The notes: generated by a model from the letters alone, not told the origin. A DNA stretch of 64,000 nt from Pseudorasbora parva (GCF_024679245.1 NC_090175.1:48632930-48696929); one strand, 5' to 3'; shown: positions 1-12,065, counted from the first letter of the stretch. Translations and numbers: made by a program.

Positions 1-87
1 CGTCAATAACAGGACAAATTAATACAAAGAGACATTAATTACTTGTATAGGTAGTCTATTTAAGTTTATACATATTTGACAACGTAT

Positions 88-215
<128 letters not shown>

Positions 216-619
216 AAACTTTGAGTGCTGATCAAGAGTTTTGTGCAGGCAATTTAAGGTCGTGAGACTCGCGACTCTTGTCCCAAATATAGCAGGCTTC
301 ATTCAGTGATTGAAACAAATATTATTCATATTAATTGAAGTTTTACAGCATATTGAGCGCTTCGAGCGAGCTGTGCTGTGCTAAACATGGAACTTTTTAC
401 TGACATGGTAAATAATCACACCAGTGAAAGCAGTGCATTTATCCTTTATTCCTGATATATCTTCAGTCAGTACAGTAGCCTACATTTTAGTAATGTTTCT
501 GTTTAACGTTAAATAAAATGAGGCATGGTATGCTAACTGTATCTTACATAGCTTGCATATAACTTTATCTTGCTCAACAATTTTACCTCCTACCAAACAA
601 AATCCATCGTACTTCCAGA

Positions 620-937
620 CATGGCTTTTTAGATTTTGGAGTTAAAATCTCCTTCTCTGCTGCGGTCGAGTTGGGCTCTGCACTTTCTGCCATCTTCCCT
701 GCAAGATGCGTCCACTTTCAGCAGTGACGGTCCGACTCCTGTGACCTTACCCTGAACCATCAGGCACGCGCTCACTTGCAAATCAGACAGCCACGCCTCC
801 ACTACCGCGGCGGGGGGGGTTTTTCCGCCTTTTTTTTTTTGTGTGGTAATTCGAATATTAATTTTCACCTTCGAAATTCGTTTTTTAAAAACTATTCGAA
901 TATATATTCAAATTTAGAATATTCGTTGACAGCCCTA
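620..937. mobile_element. hAT-type non-autonomous element, fragment
   Basis: The right end reads ATTCGTTGACAGCCCTA, the inverse of the TAGGGCTGTCAACGAAT terminus typical of fish hAT elements. Several TTCGAATATT motifs lie just inside it (848-920). The interior (620-840) is GC-richer than its surroundings. The left end was not found. The right end abuts the Tc1 remnant that starts at about 938. Confidence 0.5.
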
Positions 938-1720
938 ATGTCTTGATATGCTGAAGCATTAAGAGTTCCTTTCATTGGAACTAAGGGACCAAGCCAAACA
1001 ACCCCACACCATAACCCCCTCTCCAACCAAACTTTACACTTGGCACAATGCAGTCAGACAAGTACCATTCTCTTGGCAACCACCAAACCCAGACTCGTCC
1101 ATCGGATTGCCAGAGAAGCATGGTTTTTCACTCCAAAGAACACGTCTCCACTGGTCTAGAGTCCAGTGGCGGTGTGCTTTACACCACTGCATCCGATGCT
1201 TTGCATTACACTTGGTGATGTAAGGCTTGGGTGCAGCTGCTCATAATGGAATCCCATTGCATGAAGGAAGCTCTCTACGCACTGTTCTTGAGCTAATCTG
1301 AAGGCCACATGAAGTTTGGAGGTCTGCTATTGACTCTGCAGAAAGTTTGGCGACTTCTGTGCACTGTGTGCCTCAGCATGCGCTGACCCCGCGCTGTGAT
1401 TTTACGTGGCCTACCACTTCGTGGCTGAGTTGCTGTTTTTCTCAACTGCTGCCACTTTGTTATATTACCACTAACCGTTGACCGTAGAATATTTACTAGA
1501 GGACGTTTCACAAATGGACTTATTGCACAGGTGGCAACCTATAACAGTACCACGCTTGAATTTACTGAGCTCCTGAGAGCAACCCATTCTTTCACTAATG
1601 TTTGTAGAAGCGTCTGCATGCCAAGGTGTTTGATTTTATACACCTTCGGTCATGGAAGTGATTGGAACACCTGAATTAAATTATTTTTAGCGGTATTCCA
1701 ATACTTTTGGCAATACAGTG
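938..1720 (-). pseudogene. Tc1/mariner remnant with broken transposase (family B, copy 1)
   Basis: Read on the - strand, 1511-1293 encodes a helix-turn-helix-like piece with TQPRSGRPRKIT, the GRPR AT-hook-like linker of Tc1 transposases. Further along, 1225-1020 contains WQSDGRVWV-like sequence, and 990-945 reads KGTLNASAYQD. All three belong to one Tc1 family that is widespread in fish, but frameshifts and deletions separate them and the catalytic third D and E are absent. The outer end at 1711-1720 (CAATACAGTG, then TA) fits a Tc1 terminus. The element is truncated at about 938 and cannot be active. A relative lies at 22640-23112. Confidence 0.8.
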
Positions 1721-3530
1721 TATATAACATTTCATTCAATCAATTTCAATCTCATTTTCTTTTAGCTATGCTATAAAAAGTATAATCTATGAATTGTTGT
1801 ACAATGTACAAAAGTCCTTATGGAAATGCATTGGTTAAAAGGAACACAGAACATGAAGCTGCAAATTTTATATTTAATGTTTGGATATGTTCAGTTTAGG
1901 TGTATTTGACCAAATCTGCTCATGTTCCTGTATTATTCTTTTTAGAACCAGAAAAATGGCAGTTTCAGACCTTAATAAAGCCTATATTAATATACAGATT
2001 CTGTATAGACTGTCTGTATTATCTCAGAACATCTGGTCAAGATTAATCCATGCGGAACATGTTTATAGATTCCAGCCCAACATACAGCATGTGTCTTCAT
2101 GCGTGGGCTCTCTCTTCTGTTCTAGAGAGAACATGAAATGCACTGAGTGGTTAGACGTTTGATTTGATCCCTAGAGACTGCGGAGTTGATTGAAGATCGA
2201 ATGCCTAAACTAGCAGACATCATCTCTGTCCATCAAAGCTGTCGAATGGAGAAAGTTTTCTGACAGAGTTTGAGTGCTATTCCTTGTGACATTCTTTTCC
2301 AGACCGGTGCTCGCTTTTATTCCTTCCACTCTGTTCACGAAGCATATGTCAGCCATCGTGTTAGCCTGTCATGACAGCAGAAGTTGTTTGTGTGTGGTGG
2401 AGTATCATGGGGAAAGAGATTTTATAAGGACAGCAAGCTTTTTGTACTGATACATTTTAATTTGTTTAGGCTGAGGATACAGAAACGCTTAGGCACAACT
2501 TCGATGATTGAAAGATCCAAATCAAAGTCTATATAAATAATATTTACAAATTAGAAAACGTCTGGAAGTTTTAGAGAAGATGAGAAAAAAATATATACAT
2601 TTAAGGAAGTTTAGATTAACTGGTGAGAAAACCATGATATATTATTCTCACTCTCTGTCTGGCTGTCTAATCCACAGATGTTATTTTCCATGGTTTGAAG
2701 TTGTTCTTGTGTTGCTTCTTACAGATGGTGGGTTGAAGTGTGGCATTTACTGTACTGTATCTCTCAATTCTGTATGCTCTGTTAAGCATACAAGCAAGAC
2801 CATAAACACACCAAATAAGTAGAGACTGTAAGTTTCTGTTGAATGTCAAAGGAAATCCACAGAGTGAGTTGTTTTTTTTACTCTGGTACTGGAATTAATA
2901 ATTATCCTTGCTAAAGCATTTAGCAGATGACGTGACTAAAACACATTTACAGACCCTCTCTCATATGCAACTTGATGCATAGGCTAATGTCCTGCATTCT
3001 GGATAGTCAAAAGTAAACCCTTGATAATGGTCTTGATATTTACTCTGCCACTCACCCTGTTGTTGGTTTTTTTTCTCATCCAGGCAAAATGTCAAAATCT
3101 GCATTTAAATTGAAGTCTTTTTGTTTTTCATTTGCATATTTCTGATTATTCAATTATATCTCTCCTTCAGTGGGAGAGGCGGTCCTCCGAATTTTCTTCT
3201 TCTTTTTTTTTTTCTTTATGCATTTCAAATTCACGGCATCAGTGCAAGGGATAATATTTGCATTTACATTTTATATATATATATATATATACACAGTATA
3301 TAAACACATGTACATGTGTATATTTTTACTATTTAAACCATTTAAATAAAGTATAAATTAAATATACAAAATGCATTTAATAACTCTAGCTTGATTGGTC
3401 CAAGTGTGCTTGTAGTTATTAAACCTACATTTCCCTTTTAAAGAGAGATTTGTTTCAGTTAAGTTTTGTTTAATTAAAAAATAATTACTAATAAATAAAT
3501 AGCATTTTTGTAACCTTAGTTAGCTTCATG

Positions 3531-3600
3531 AAGTTCTCAGTGTTCATGAAGACATGCATACGTTTGATCATATCCATGTCTTCATGAACACCGAGACCTT
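3531..3600. repeat. Short hairpin, 26-nt arms
   Basis: Arms 3531-3556 and 3575-3600 are inverted copies with two mismatches around an 18-nt loop. A transcript would fold into a ~70-nt stem-loop. It could be a tiny fold-back element or a miRNA-like hairpin; nothing in the sequence decides between them. Confidence 0.6.
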
Positions 3601-3747
3601 CACTATCAAAGATGAAAAAAGAGAAATATACGTAGATGCATTTTCTAGTCACATGCTCACATGTTTTAAAAAGCAGCTAGCTTGAAACTTTTTCTAGAAA
3701 AAAAACTCCGGTTTGCAAGTTCTTATGAAAAAATTCAGATCATTATA

Positions 3748-4238
3748 CAGGTCCGTCTAAAAGAAATAGCATATTGTGAAAAAGTTCATTATTTTCCATA
3801 ATGTAATGATAAAAATTAAACTTTCATATGTTTTAGATTCATTGCACACCAACTGAAATATTTCAGGTCTTTTATTGTTTTAATACTGATGATTTTGGCA
3901 TACAGCTCATGAAAACCCCAAATTCCTATCTCAATAAATTAGCATATCATGAAAAGGTTCTCTAAACGAGCTATTAACCTAATCATCTAAATTAACTAAT
4001 TAACTCTAAACGCCTGCAAACGATTCCTGAGGCTTTTAAAAACTCCCAGCCTGGTTCATTACTCAAAACCGCAATCATGGGTAAGACTGCCGACCTGACT
4101 GCTGTCCAGAAGGCCATCATTGACACCCTCAAGCGAGAGGGTAAGACACAGAAAGACATTTCTGAATGAATAGGCTGTTCCCAGAGTGCTGTATCAAGGC
4201 GCCTCAGTGGGAAGTCTGTGGGAAGGAAAAAGTGTGGG
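3748..4238 (+). mobile_element. Tc1/mariner element, left end only (family C)
   Basis: It starts at CAGGTCCG after a TA (3746-3747) and runs through a long terminal repeat region with an internal near-repeat (AATTAGCATATCATGAAAAG at 3938) into the transposase start. Similarity to the family stops at about 4238, so some two thirds of the element, including its right end, is missing. Confidence 0.75.
4077..4237 (+). pseudogene. Tc1 transposase N-terminal fragment
   Basis: From the ATG at 4077 the frame reads MGKTADLTAVQKAI, then KREGKTQKDISE, a stop, and IGCSQSAVSRRLSGKSVGRK. This is the N-terminal DNA-binding (paired-like helix-turn-helix) region of a Tc1 transposase. The in-frame TGA is where the family normally has Arg (CGA), consistent with CpG decay. 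The frame ends at the truncation point of the element, so no catalytic domain is present. Confidence 0.8.
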
Positions 4239-5003
4239 AGGTTAAAGATTTGATCTGTAAATATCTCTCATTACCAAATAATCAATGCTGAACATCAGAA
4301 CTGACCAATGTCATGGACAAGATTTTTTTTCTCATTGTTAGAAAGGGTAACGCGGGGATAAAATGGCCTAAAACTCCTGTAGTCTAAGCCTGGTTTTGAT
4401 TTGCTATTAATGATTTGCTCACAGGATGTGAAAAGAGTTTCCACCTGTTTAACAAAATCATAATGAAAAAACATTGCCTAACGCAACAACTAATCGGTAA
4501 AATGTATTATTATCAATTATTAAAGTAATCGACAACTAATTTGATTTTTGATTAGTCGTGTCTGTGCAGTGCTCGGGAAACCATCAGCCAGTCACGTCAC
4601 CTTACAGTATTTAATAACCCTCTATGGACAGTGAGCTGCTGTGGGAAAGGTACATGATTTAAGTTGTCCGACACATGACAAGGCTTTATATTTATAAGCG
4701 CTTAAAACAAAAGCATAAGCGTTTACCATGTCTTGCCCTGTCATACTTTGACAGATGCATGTGCTGTGTAATGCCTCTGACATTATATTGTTATATTTAT
4801 TAATTGGTTTATTTGACAGGGACGATGCAGAAAAAAAAACATTTCTACAATCTCAAGCAGCCGGTGCTCCAAATATAGGCTTCTAGTCAAAGGCTAATTT
4901 GTAGCCTTCAACAAGCATCGTGTTAAATTTGTTGAATTTAGTATATGTGCGACAGTGGGCGCAAGCACTTCAAACTGACGAAGCACAATAATTCCTCTGA
5001 GTA

Positions 5004-5004
<1 letters not shown>

Positions 5005-5052
<48 letters not shown>

Positions 5053-5061
5053 TTATTATTT
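5005..5061. repeat. (ATT)n microsatellite
   Basis: About 15 ATT units followed by an impure T-rich tail, just upstream of the hAT insertion at 5081. Confidence 0.95.
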
Positions 5062-5080
5062 TATTTTTTTTACAAATTAC

Positions 5081-5929
5081 TAGGGGTGACCCCTAATAGT
5101 CGAAGATTCGATGCATCGATATGCAGGACCGGATTCGATCACTGATCTCATGGTCGAATCTTCGCGGGTGTTACGAAACGAGGATCATACCATTTTGGCA
5201 ATATGGGGGTGCTCAATATTAGTGTTATAAAGACGTGTCGCGGGGCTGAGTGATCGCCCCTTTAAGGGCACTGAGCTTCGCACCGGACGCGCGCGCCTTT
5301 AAAGATCAAACACAAATACACCGACGGCGGCATTCGACGCGCTGTCCGCGCGATTAAATGTATATTTCCCTCAAATCGTGAATGTACATAGTGATTTCAC
5401 CCTGTGCTACAAGATACACTCATCGTGCAGCTCTTCTGTCAGAAGTCGATTCAAAATTGAGCTCGCGCGGATATAATGTTCACGTCTACCTGGTGTGAGA
5501 GACGGCGCTGAGCTTCAGTCCGGTGTGCGACCCCCTAATAGGCACAATCGGCTTAAGAATGTGCATATAAACGCACTCAAAGTGTTCTTTTCCTCTCTAG
5601 GCAGGTATTTTTTTAGGTTTATTTATCAAAATGTTCTTTTATATATTTGTGTGATGTTCTGTGTTTCGATCGCGGCTTTTAAATGTTATGAGAGAACGGT
5701 TAATTTACGAATGTGTAGTGTAGCCTAGTTTTGATCACTTTATTAAAAGTGGTGGCTGTGTGCCCTCCGTGTGTAAAGTAAAATAAAAATAGTCTTAGTC
5801 TCCTACTGACTAGTGTCCTGCCTGTTTTCAGTCTATGGTTTACACACAGATGATTCGACTATTGGTCGACCATATGAGATTCGAAAATTATGATTCGAAT
5901 GTGTAAATCCTTAGTCGGGGACACCCCTA
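5081..5929. mobile_element. hAT non-autonomous element with intact 8-bp target duplication
   Basis: The termini are TAGGGGTGACCCC on the left and, inverted, TAGGGGTGTCCCC on the right. Both are followed inward by degenerate copies of (A)TTCGA-rich sequence. The same 8 bp, CAAATTAC, lies immediately outside both ends (5073-5080 and 5930-5937), the hallmark of a hAT insertion. The interior is GC-rich and has no transposase; the longest open frame (5495-5728) resembles nothing I know. It depended on a transposase made elsewhere. The perfect duplication suggests it is younger than the surrounding repeat. Confidence 0.88.
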
Positions 5930-8867
5930 CAAATTACTACACCTCAGTATTTTAGAATTCTACATGTAACACAAGTAATTATATTAATGAGAGCAGTAAC
6001 CATAAAGGCACTATTGTTGGTGTTATAGTCCAATAATGTAATGTAATTACTATGCTCAGAAAAGTACATTTGTGTGTTCCTCATAGCTGATGAAAGTAAA
6101 CATTTTGTGCTTTTGTTTATCATTTTTAATTTAGTAATTTTAATTTAGTTCATTCTTCTTTAAAATGGTAAACAATCAGTTGATTTAAAGTTTAGAATGT
6201 AATTTTTGTATTTTAATTTTCCTTATGTACAGTGTAGCCCACATCGTGATTGGTACACATTATATTGGTTTTCATAGGCTTTATATTACACGTTGTTTGG
6301 AGGACAGCACTGGGCAGAATTTGGTATAACATTGTTTAAAATGTATACTTTTTTTTCATCCAATTAATTGATTATCAAAATAATCATTAGTTGCAGCACT
6401 TAAATGTAATAGTACTTTTTGGGCCCACTTTATACTTTAAATGTTTGTTTTCCAGTGTAATATGTACAATTTAGAGTGTAATTTATTAGCTAATGTGGCT
6501 TTTTATCTGCAATACATGTTGTACATCATGTCATGGATGTGGTAAAGCATGATGTTCCGTTAGCAAGTAGCAGTTGGCTAATTATACATCTGCCTAATCA
6601 GTAGATAAAGCTAATTTAACAGCCAATTACTGCTCTTCACACACCTCCGCCTCACACTCAATAGGATGACAGCTTCTCGTTTCCTCTCTTTAAGCTCGGC
6701 AGGGTGCACTCGCAACAACAGATGACTCAGATTCAACTGGATCTGAAATTTGTTTGTGTGTACATGCTCTCTTGGCTCGCTGCAAACTTTAAATTACTCC
6801 AGTGCTGTTTTTTGCATAACTTTTTTTTTTTTTTCAAGTTCCCCTAATGATACTGGCTGTACCATTAGTTGTGTTGTTGGGGGGTAATCTTTGATTGAAT
6901 TTAATATTGAATGTTCATATTTTTAATTAAACTACAGTAACAACACAACTGATGTGTAACAACATGTCTATCTGTTTAACTTAACACAACACACCTAGAC
7001 AGTATGTCAGTCAGAATTTAAATCGGTAACCTGACAGATCAACAACAGTGAGTTTTTCACTCTTTTTGACCAAATTATTAATAGAATGAGTAATTTTTTG
7101 TGAATCGGATTACACTGGTAAAATTCCTGAATTTTGCTTGATATTTAGTGTTTTATCTAAAGTTTTACTCACCATCTGCTTCCAAAGCATGATCGTGAAC
7201 CTTTATCATCACCGCTCCATCAAAAACACACTTCTTTGGTGACGTTATAAAAAAACATATTTTGTCACATTATGTCTTTACTCACACTTTGTTCATCCTT
7301 GCTGAATAAAATGATAAATTAAAAAAAGTCTTACTGACCCCACACGTTCTGAATGATGATGTTTATATAAGATACATTTTTGTATGTGTGCCGTGCTGCT
7401 GTACTAAGAGCATTGCAGGAAACCGCTTCAGTGTGTGTCTGGATTGATGGCTTCAGACATAATGTATATTGTAAAATCTCCTCTTGAGACCAGCCGTTTT
7501 TTTCTTTCTTCTCTGTATTTATTTGGTATTTGTGCTGGAGGTGGTTTGTGGTGTGTAGGACTCTCTCTGGATTTGTAAGGAGATATAGGCTGTTACAGTG
7601 TAAATCCCTGGAAGCTCCTAAAGGCTGAGTCGTAACGGGTGTCACCCCATGTACTGAAATGCATCTTGAGCAAACTCTAGGCAAGCATATTTTTCCTTTT
7701 TCCCTCACTGTCTTTCTCTCCCCGTCTTTCTTTACAATACTGCATAAACTGTCATTATAAAGGGCTTTTTACATCCTAAGAGAGAAAACAGCTGTTTGGG
7801 TCAAATGCAAAATATTGTAATTATTCACTTCACACCCCTTCAGTCTAAAAGCTGCATTGAAACAAACTCTTAGAAGAGAGGAAACTGGAGAGAAAGCTCA
7901 GCGGGAGATGCCGTTACATGAAGTTATGTGTTTGATGGCTCCTGGCTTGACAGTGCTAGGAGCGGCAAAATAACTGGATGTCCGTGGAGACTGGAAAGAT
8001 GAAGCTGAAAGCAGAGAACAAGAGAAACTATACTAATTTGGAAACTTTTTCCATTGTCTGTTGGTGCCCCAAATACCGAGTCAATCGTTTTTCTTCTCAT
8101 TTCATAATAGTGTTTCTATCTTTCTGTCATCTCTCTCCTCTTATGTGGACTTGAGGAAGGTTTTAACATCAACAAAAACTTGTTGTTAGCCAAAAGGTCA
8201 AATATTGTTCATAACACCCTTTTGTGGCGGTGGCAATACAAAAACACATTGATAAGGTCACAATCTGAATAACACTCTCTCAAAAACAAAGAGAAAAAAT
8301 ACTGGATGACCTTTTATTAAAATGTGATCTGGGAAAATAGAAACAAAACCAAGTTGGAGACAAAGGAGCGGCATTTCCACTTGTGTCCCGGTTTGCCGGG
8401 ACAGGTATTTGAAGGTCTGGTGCCGAGGGGGGCCTTTCTGTGTTATGAGAGAGTGGTGCTTCATAAATCACAGTAAACAGCGAAAAAGAATAGATCTTTT
8501 ATGAGAGCCCTCTTTTCTCAAGCCCTCTAAATGTAAAATATATTTGATGCTAAACACTTCTTATGGAGGTCAGGCTTAAAAAGATTTGACATGGAAAAGC
8601 ACCATTGTGCATTGATGCCCTCATTTCGTGTTTGCTTCCTTTTGGTTCTACTCTGGGCAAGCAATTAATCACAGACTCACTGCTTCTTTTTTCCTATGAT
8701 GTGCAAGTTTTAAGGGATGTGTGTACATTTTATTGTTGAAGTAAAAAGGCTAACATTACTCACTGCCTGACATAAGTATACTTGAACTGTTTGATTTTGC
8801 GAATGTTACTGACTAATAGTTTTAACTAGTTACGGAGCATCAATTAGTTCATTGGTCTGTAACACTT

Positions 8868-9071
8868 TACAATAAGGTTTAATTTGTTAACATCATGAAC
8901 TAAGAATCAGCAGTGTATTTTTACAGCACTAATTAACTTCAGTTATTTTGAGTCAAATATGCTCTTGTTCATGTTAGTTCGCAGTGCATTAACTAATGTT
9001 AACAAACACATATTTTGTTCATTGTGATGTATTAGTAAACGTTGAGTTTACCATCAACTAAGATTAATAAA
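8868..9071. repeat. Dispersed fish repeat (GTTAACATTAG type)
   Basis: It starts GTAACACTTTACAATAAGGTT and continues with repeated TTAGTTAACAT/CATGTTAGTT motifs, ending ACTAAGATTAATAAAT. I recognise this as a very common teleost interspersed repeat; its class is uncertain. Confidence 0.65.
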
Positions 9072-9212
9072 TAGGGGTGTGACGAGACTCTTAGCTTACG
9101 AGATGAGACAGAATGTGTTCACGAGAATGAGACGAGACAAGATTTTTGCACAGTATTTTTAAGAAATCCTCAGTTACAAAATTCATGACTAGAAAAAGAG
9201 TCTGCAGGTGTA
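9072..9212. mobile_element. hAT-type terminus, truncated
   Basis: TAGGGGTGTGACGAGACTC is a typical left hAT terminus of fish MITEs. The interior continues with GAGACGAGAC motifs and is then interrupted by the small MITE at 9213. No matching right end is seen; sequence up to about 9895 may belong to the same element. Confidence 0.5.
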
Positions 9213-9423
9213 CACTGTAAAAAATGATATGTTCAATAAGTTATGACAACATTTGTTTTTACATTGTTTTAACTCGTCAAAATAAGTTAAGAAATGTTAA
9301 ACTTGTTTTTATTAGTTATACAAGATGAAACTCAATTTTTTAAAGTCAGTTTAACATAATTTAAGTTGTAAATAACTTAAACATCCAAGTCAATTGTACT
9401 GCAAAAGTTTTTTTTTTACAATG
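9213..9423. mobile_element. Small Tc1/mariner-type MITE (CACTGTAAAAA ends)
   Basis: A 211-bp AT-rich element beginning CACTGTAAAAAATG and ending TTTTTTTACAATG, flanked on both sides by TA (9211-9212 and 9424-9425). There is no coding capacity. A related element lies at 60664-61021. Confidence 0.7.
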
Positions 9424-10092
9424 TACTTTGAAATGCTTTAACTAATCATCTTGCAATGAATGTCATTTCAGTTCTACTTCCTGAGAATTTATTATTATAT
9501 GCATTGAAAGACACTGTAATAAACAAACTCAACTGACTGGCTTCACCTGTATGATTTCATGAGTCTCTTCAGACCTTACTGAACCTTTGACACGTCGTGC
9601 CGCGCCGGACAGGACAAAGTGACCGTTGTTACACATGCATCTGAAGGACACATTTGTTTAGTGTTTGTCCTTGCTTCATAAATACAATCAGGCATCAGTC
9701 TACTGTAAGGGATTTGTCACGTCGCATCCATTGTTGACAACATCACAGATTATAATGGGTTATATTGTCTTTTGTCCTGCCACATCCGCCGCTCGGATAA
9801 AATGCATTAAAAAATCTGAATAATTAATTTTAAATAATTATTCGTAGATTTTGTAGTGCTCACGATTATTGTGATGCATCGTATCATACTGGCATATCTA
9901 GTCAGTTTGTTAGATAGTTAGCAAGACTTTTGATACTTTAGCTCCTGTTAGTATTTAGTTACTGACTGGTAGTGTTTTTTATTTATTTATTTTTACTAGT
10001 TATGGAGTAGCAGTTGGTTTGTCTTTCTCTTACTCGGAGCTTGCATTTCTCACACCTAAACTCGAACAGTGTTTGACTTTGTGAATGTTAGT

Positions 10093-10935
10093 AGGGCCCT
10101 ATGAATTTTTCAATACGGAATAGCGAAATCCAGTCATAAAAACGGAATTTACTGTATAACTTGGAATTTGTTAAATTATTGATTAAATTAAAAGCAGGTC
10201 AGTACACTTAAATCAAATTGTGATATCGACTACTGTCTGTGAGTATTAAACCACAAAAGACCATTAAAATATGAAGCGTACATGTTCTGAGTCACTTCAT
10301 GAGCATTTTACATTTTCATTTGAGAAAATGTAAACGTACAGAAACACAAAGGCCTTCACGCCAACCCATCAAAACAAAAGTTTGGTTTAACCATAAGAAA
10401 TGGTGACAGAAATATATTACTGCTGTACAGTATAATTTACCCGTCGCAGTGTAATCATAATACAAACACTAATAATAAGGAAAATATTAGTAATAATGAT
10501 AAATTATTCCAACTTTATTTTAAGAAATAAATACACTTTTTCAGTTTTAATTTTAACAGTAAACATAAACATTTTATTTAAACTCAATAAAAATAAAATG
10601 TATTAATTCAATTAATTGGACATGCCTTTTGATTATTAAAATATAATTAAACCATTAAAATGGAATCCAGAAACTTTGAAATAGAGAGAACTGAATTTGT
10701 TTTGTTTTTTTTAATGAGAGAGAAAAAAATCATAGGGCTCTAAAAAATTTTTTGTTAAACTTGTAATAAATTGTTGTTGAACTGTTTCATGATTTTAATT
10801 AATTAGACATGCTTTTTGATTACTAAAATGTAATTTCCCCATTAAAATTGAGTCCAAAAAATGTAAAAAAAAAAAAAAAAAAAAAAAAAATGAATTTGAA
10901 AAAATATATATATCAAATACATTTCATAGGGCCCT
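10093..10935. mobile_element. hAT non-autonomous element, AGGGCCCTATGAA ends
   Basis: It begins AGGGCCCTATGAA and ends in the inverse, TTTCATAGGGCCCT. The 8-bp flanks ATGTTAGT are identical (10085-10092 and 10936-10943), giving a complete target duplication. The interior is AT-rich, without any transposase reading frame, and includes a ~30-nt A run at 10863-10890. A clean hAT MITE. Confidence 0.88.
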
Positions 10936-11373
10936 ATGTTAGTTGTTTGCTCATTAGGTTTGTTTTAGTGAGTTTTGGTACTTGGTTTCTGTTAGTAGTT
11001 AGTGACAAATCGTTTTATCTAGTTATGGAGTAGTGGTAAGTTCATTAGTTTGTGTCTGTTGTTAGAGCTTATCATTGCTCACAGTCACAGCTTAACATAA
11101 ACTAAACAATATACGACTGTGAACATTAGTTAGTTGCTCAGTCTGAATGACACAACCAATGTGGCTTTCACCTTTTGTTTAAACTGACTCTGACAGATAG
11201 TTAGGGAGTGACTGGTATTTAGGTGACTGGCAGTAATTTATTTGACTGTTTTTGTGTGTGTATGTGAATTAAAATACTTGATAACATTGTTAGTTTATCT
11301 TTGTTTGCTAGTTTATTACTTTTACTTTGCAGTTGAAGTTGTTTGTTTGGAGTCATGTTACAAATGTTTAAAC

Positions 11374-11375
<2 letters not shown>

Positions 11376-11469
<94 letters not shown>

Positions 11470-11478
11470 ATCTCTATC

Positions 11479-11511
<33 letters not shown>
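11376..11511 (+). repeat. (CT)n / (TATCTC)n microsatellite acting as polypyrimidine tract
   Basis: A 136-nt run of CT units with a block of TATCTC units at 11461-11496. It ends directly against the TAG at 11511-11513 that precedes the mad1l1 exon. No AG occurs between 11375 and 11512, so the whole microsatellite lies inside the AG-free zone of the 3' splice site. Confidence 0.95.
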
Positions 11512-11513
11512 AG
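11512..11513 (+). promoter_or_regulatory. mad1l1: 3' splice site of the last mad1l1 exon
   Basis: CTCTCTAG directly followed by the coding frame. The nearest branch-point-like sequence outside the repeat is TTTAAAC at about 11367-11373, some 140 nt from the AG. Adenines in the TATCTC block are alternatives. Confidence 0.8.
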
Positions 11514-11675
11514 TCTACTGGTCCAGTGGGCAGCGGCAGCATGCAGCTGTTGGAGACAGATTTTTCCCGCACTCTAACTGGACTGGTAGATCTGCATCTC
11601 TTCCATCAGAAAAGCATCCCAGTGTTCCTCAGCGCGGTCACCATCGAGTTGTTCAGCCGCCAGACTGTCACCTGA
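11514..11675 (+). CDS. mad1l1: mad1l1 terminal coding exon (Mad1 C-terminal tail)
   Basis: Translated in phase 0 from the splice acceptor, this exon gives STGPVGSGS, then [12 protein letters not shown], later [20 protein letters not shown] and a TGA at 11673-11675: 53 codons plus stop. Vertebrate MAD1L1 ends with a very similar segment (MQLLETEF..., [18 protein letters not shown]), so I read it as the last part of the Mad1 C-terminal globular domain. In the family, Mad1 is a long coiled-coil protein that brings Mad2 to unattached kinetochores and nuclear pores and drives the spindle assembly checkpoint; the C-terminal domain adds kinetochore (Bub1-linked) contacts. Only the final exon is in the window, and earlier exons must lie to the left. 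Neighbouring elfn1 in convergent orientation matches human synteny. The frame is uninterrupted, and the exon is bounded by a good acceptor and followed by a poly(A) signal. Confidence 0.87.
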   Translation, partial: STGPVGSGSMQLLETDFSRTLTGLVDLHLFHQKSIPVFLSAVTIELFSRQTVT

Positions 11676-12065
11676 TTTACTCATCATTGCTCGACCACAC
11701 AGTGTTTAGGGAGCTCTCTCTCACACACACAGACACACACACACACAAAAGACACAGATATCTTCAGAACTCCTGGGTATGACGAGATGATTATTTTTGA
11801 TTTGCCTATTTTATATATATTTAGCATTTAAGGATTTCCTAACTAGGTGATCTTTATGGCAGCTTTTCAGTAGTATAGACTGTTGTGTATTTTTCTTTTT
11901 CTTTTAATGCTTCTTTAAAACCCACTCTGTGTTGTTTAAGAAACAAGTTAACACGCATGACAGGGAAACCTGGAGAGATGTGCAGTCCTCTTTTTATGAA
12001 CATCATCTTTCATGGCAGTTTATTTGCCCATATTGAGGAAAAAATAAAGACATATTAAACTTTTC
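11676..12065 (+). other. mad1l1: mad1l1 3' UTR (predicted)
   Basis: This runs from the stop codon to just past the poly(A) signal. It contains a short (CA)n tract (11723-11746). The end point is estimated from the signal and the T/G-rich sequence after it (12060-12085). Confidence 0.6.
12043..12048 (+). terminator. mad1l1: Poly(A) signal AATAAA of mad1l1
   Basis: Canonical AATAAA 368 nt after the stop codon, followed 20-35 nt later by GT/T-rich sequence (CAGTCTGTTATTTGTTTTGG), as expected for a cleavage and polyadenylation site. Confidence 0.65.

Larger units (their letters stand above)
4484..6403. mobile_element. Degenerate hAT-like element hosting a nested hAT MITE
   Basis: The left side (4484-4565) has GCAACAACTAATCGG and GACAACTAATTTGATTTTTG. 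The right side (6357-6403) ends in ATTAGTTGCAGCACTTAA, the inverse of the GTGCTGCAACTAATGATTAT terminus common in hAT-derived repeats. Termini match only partly and no target duplication was found. The 849-bp element at 5081-5929 and an (ATT)n run lie inside. Confidence 0.4.
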
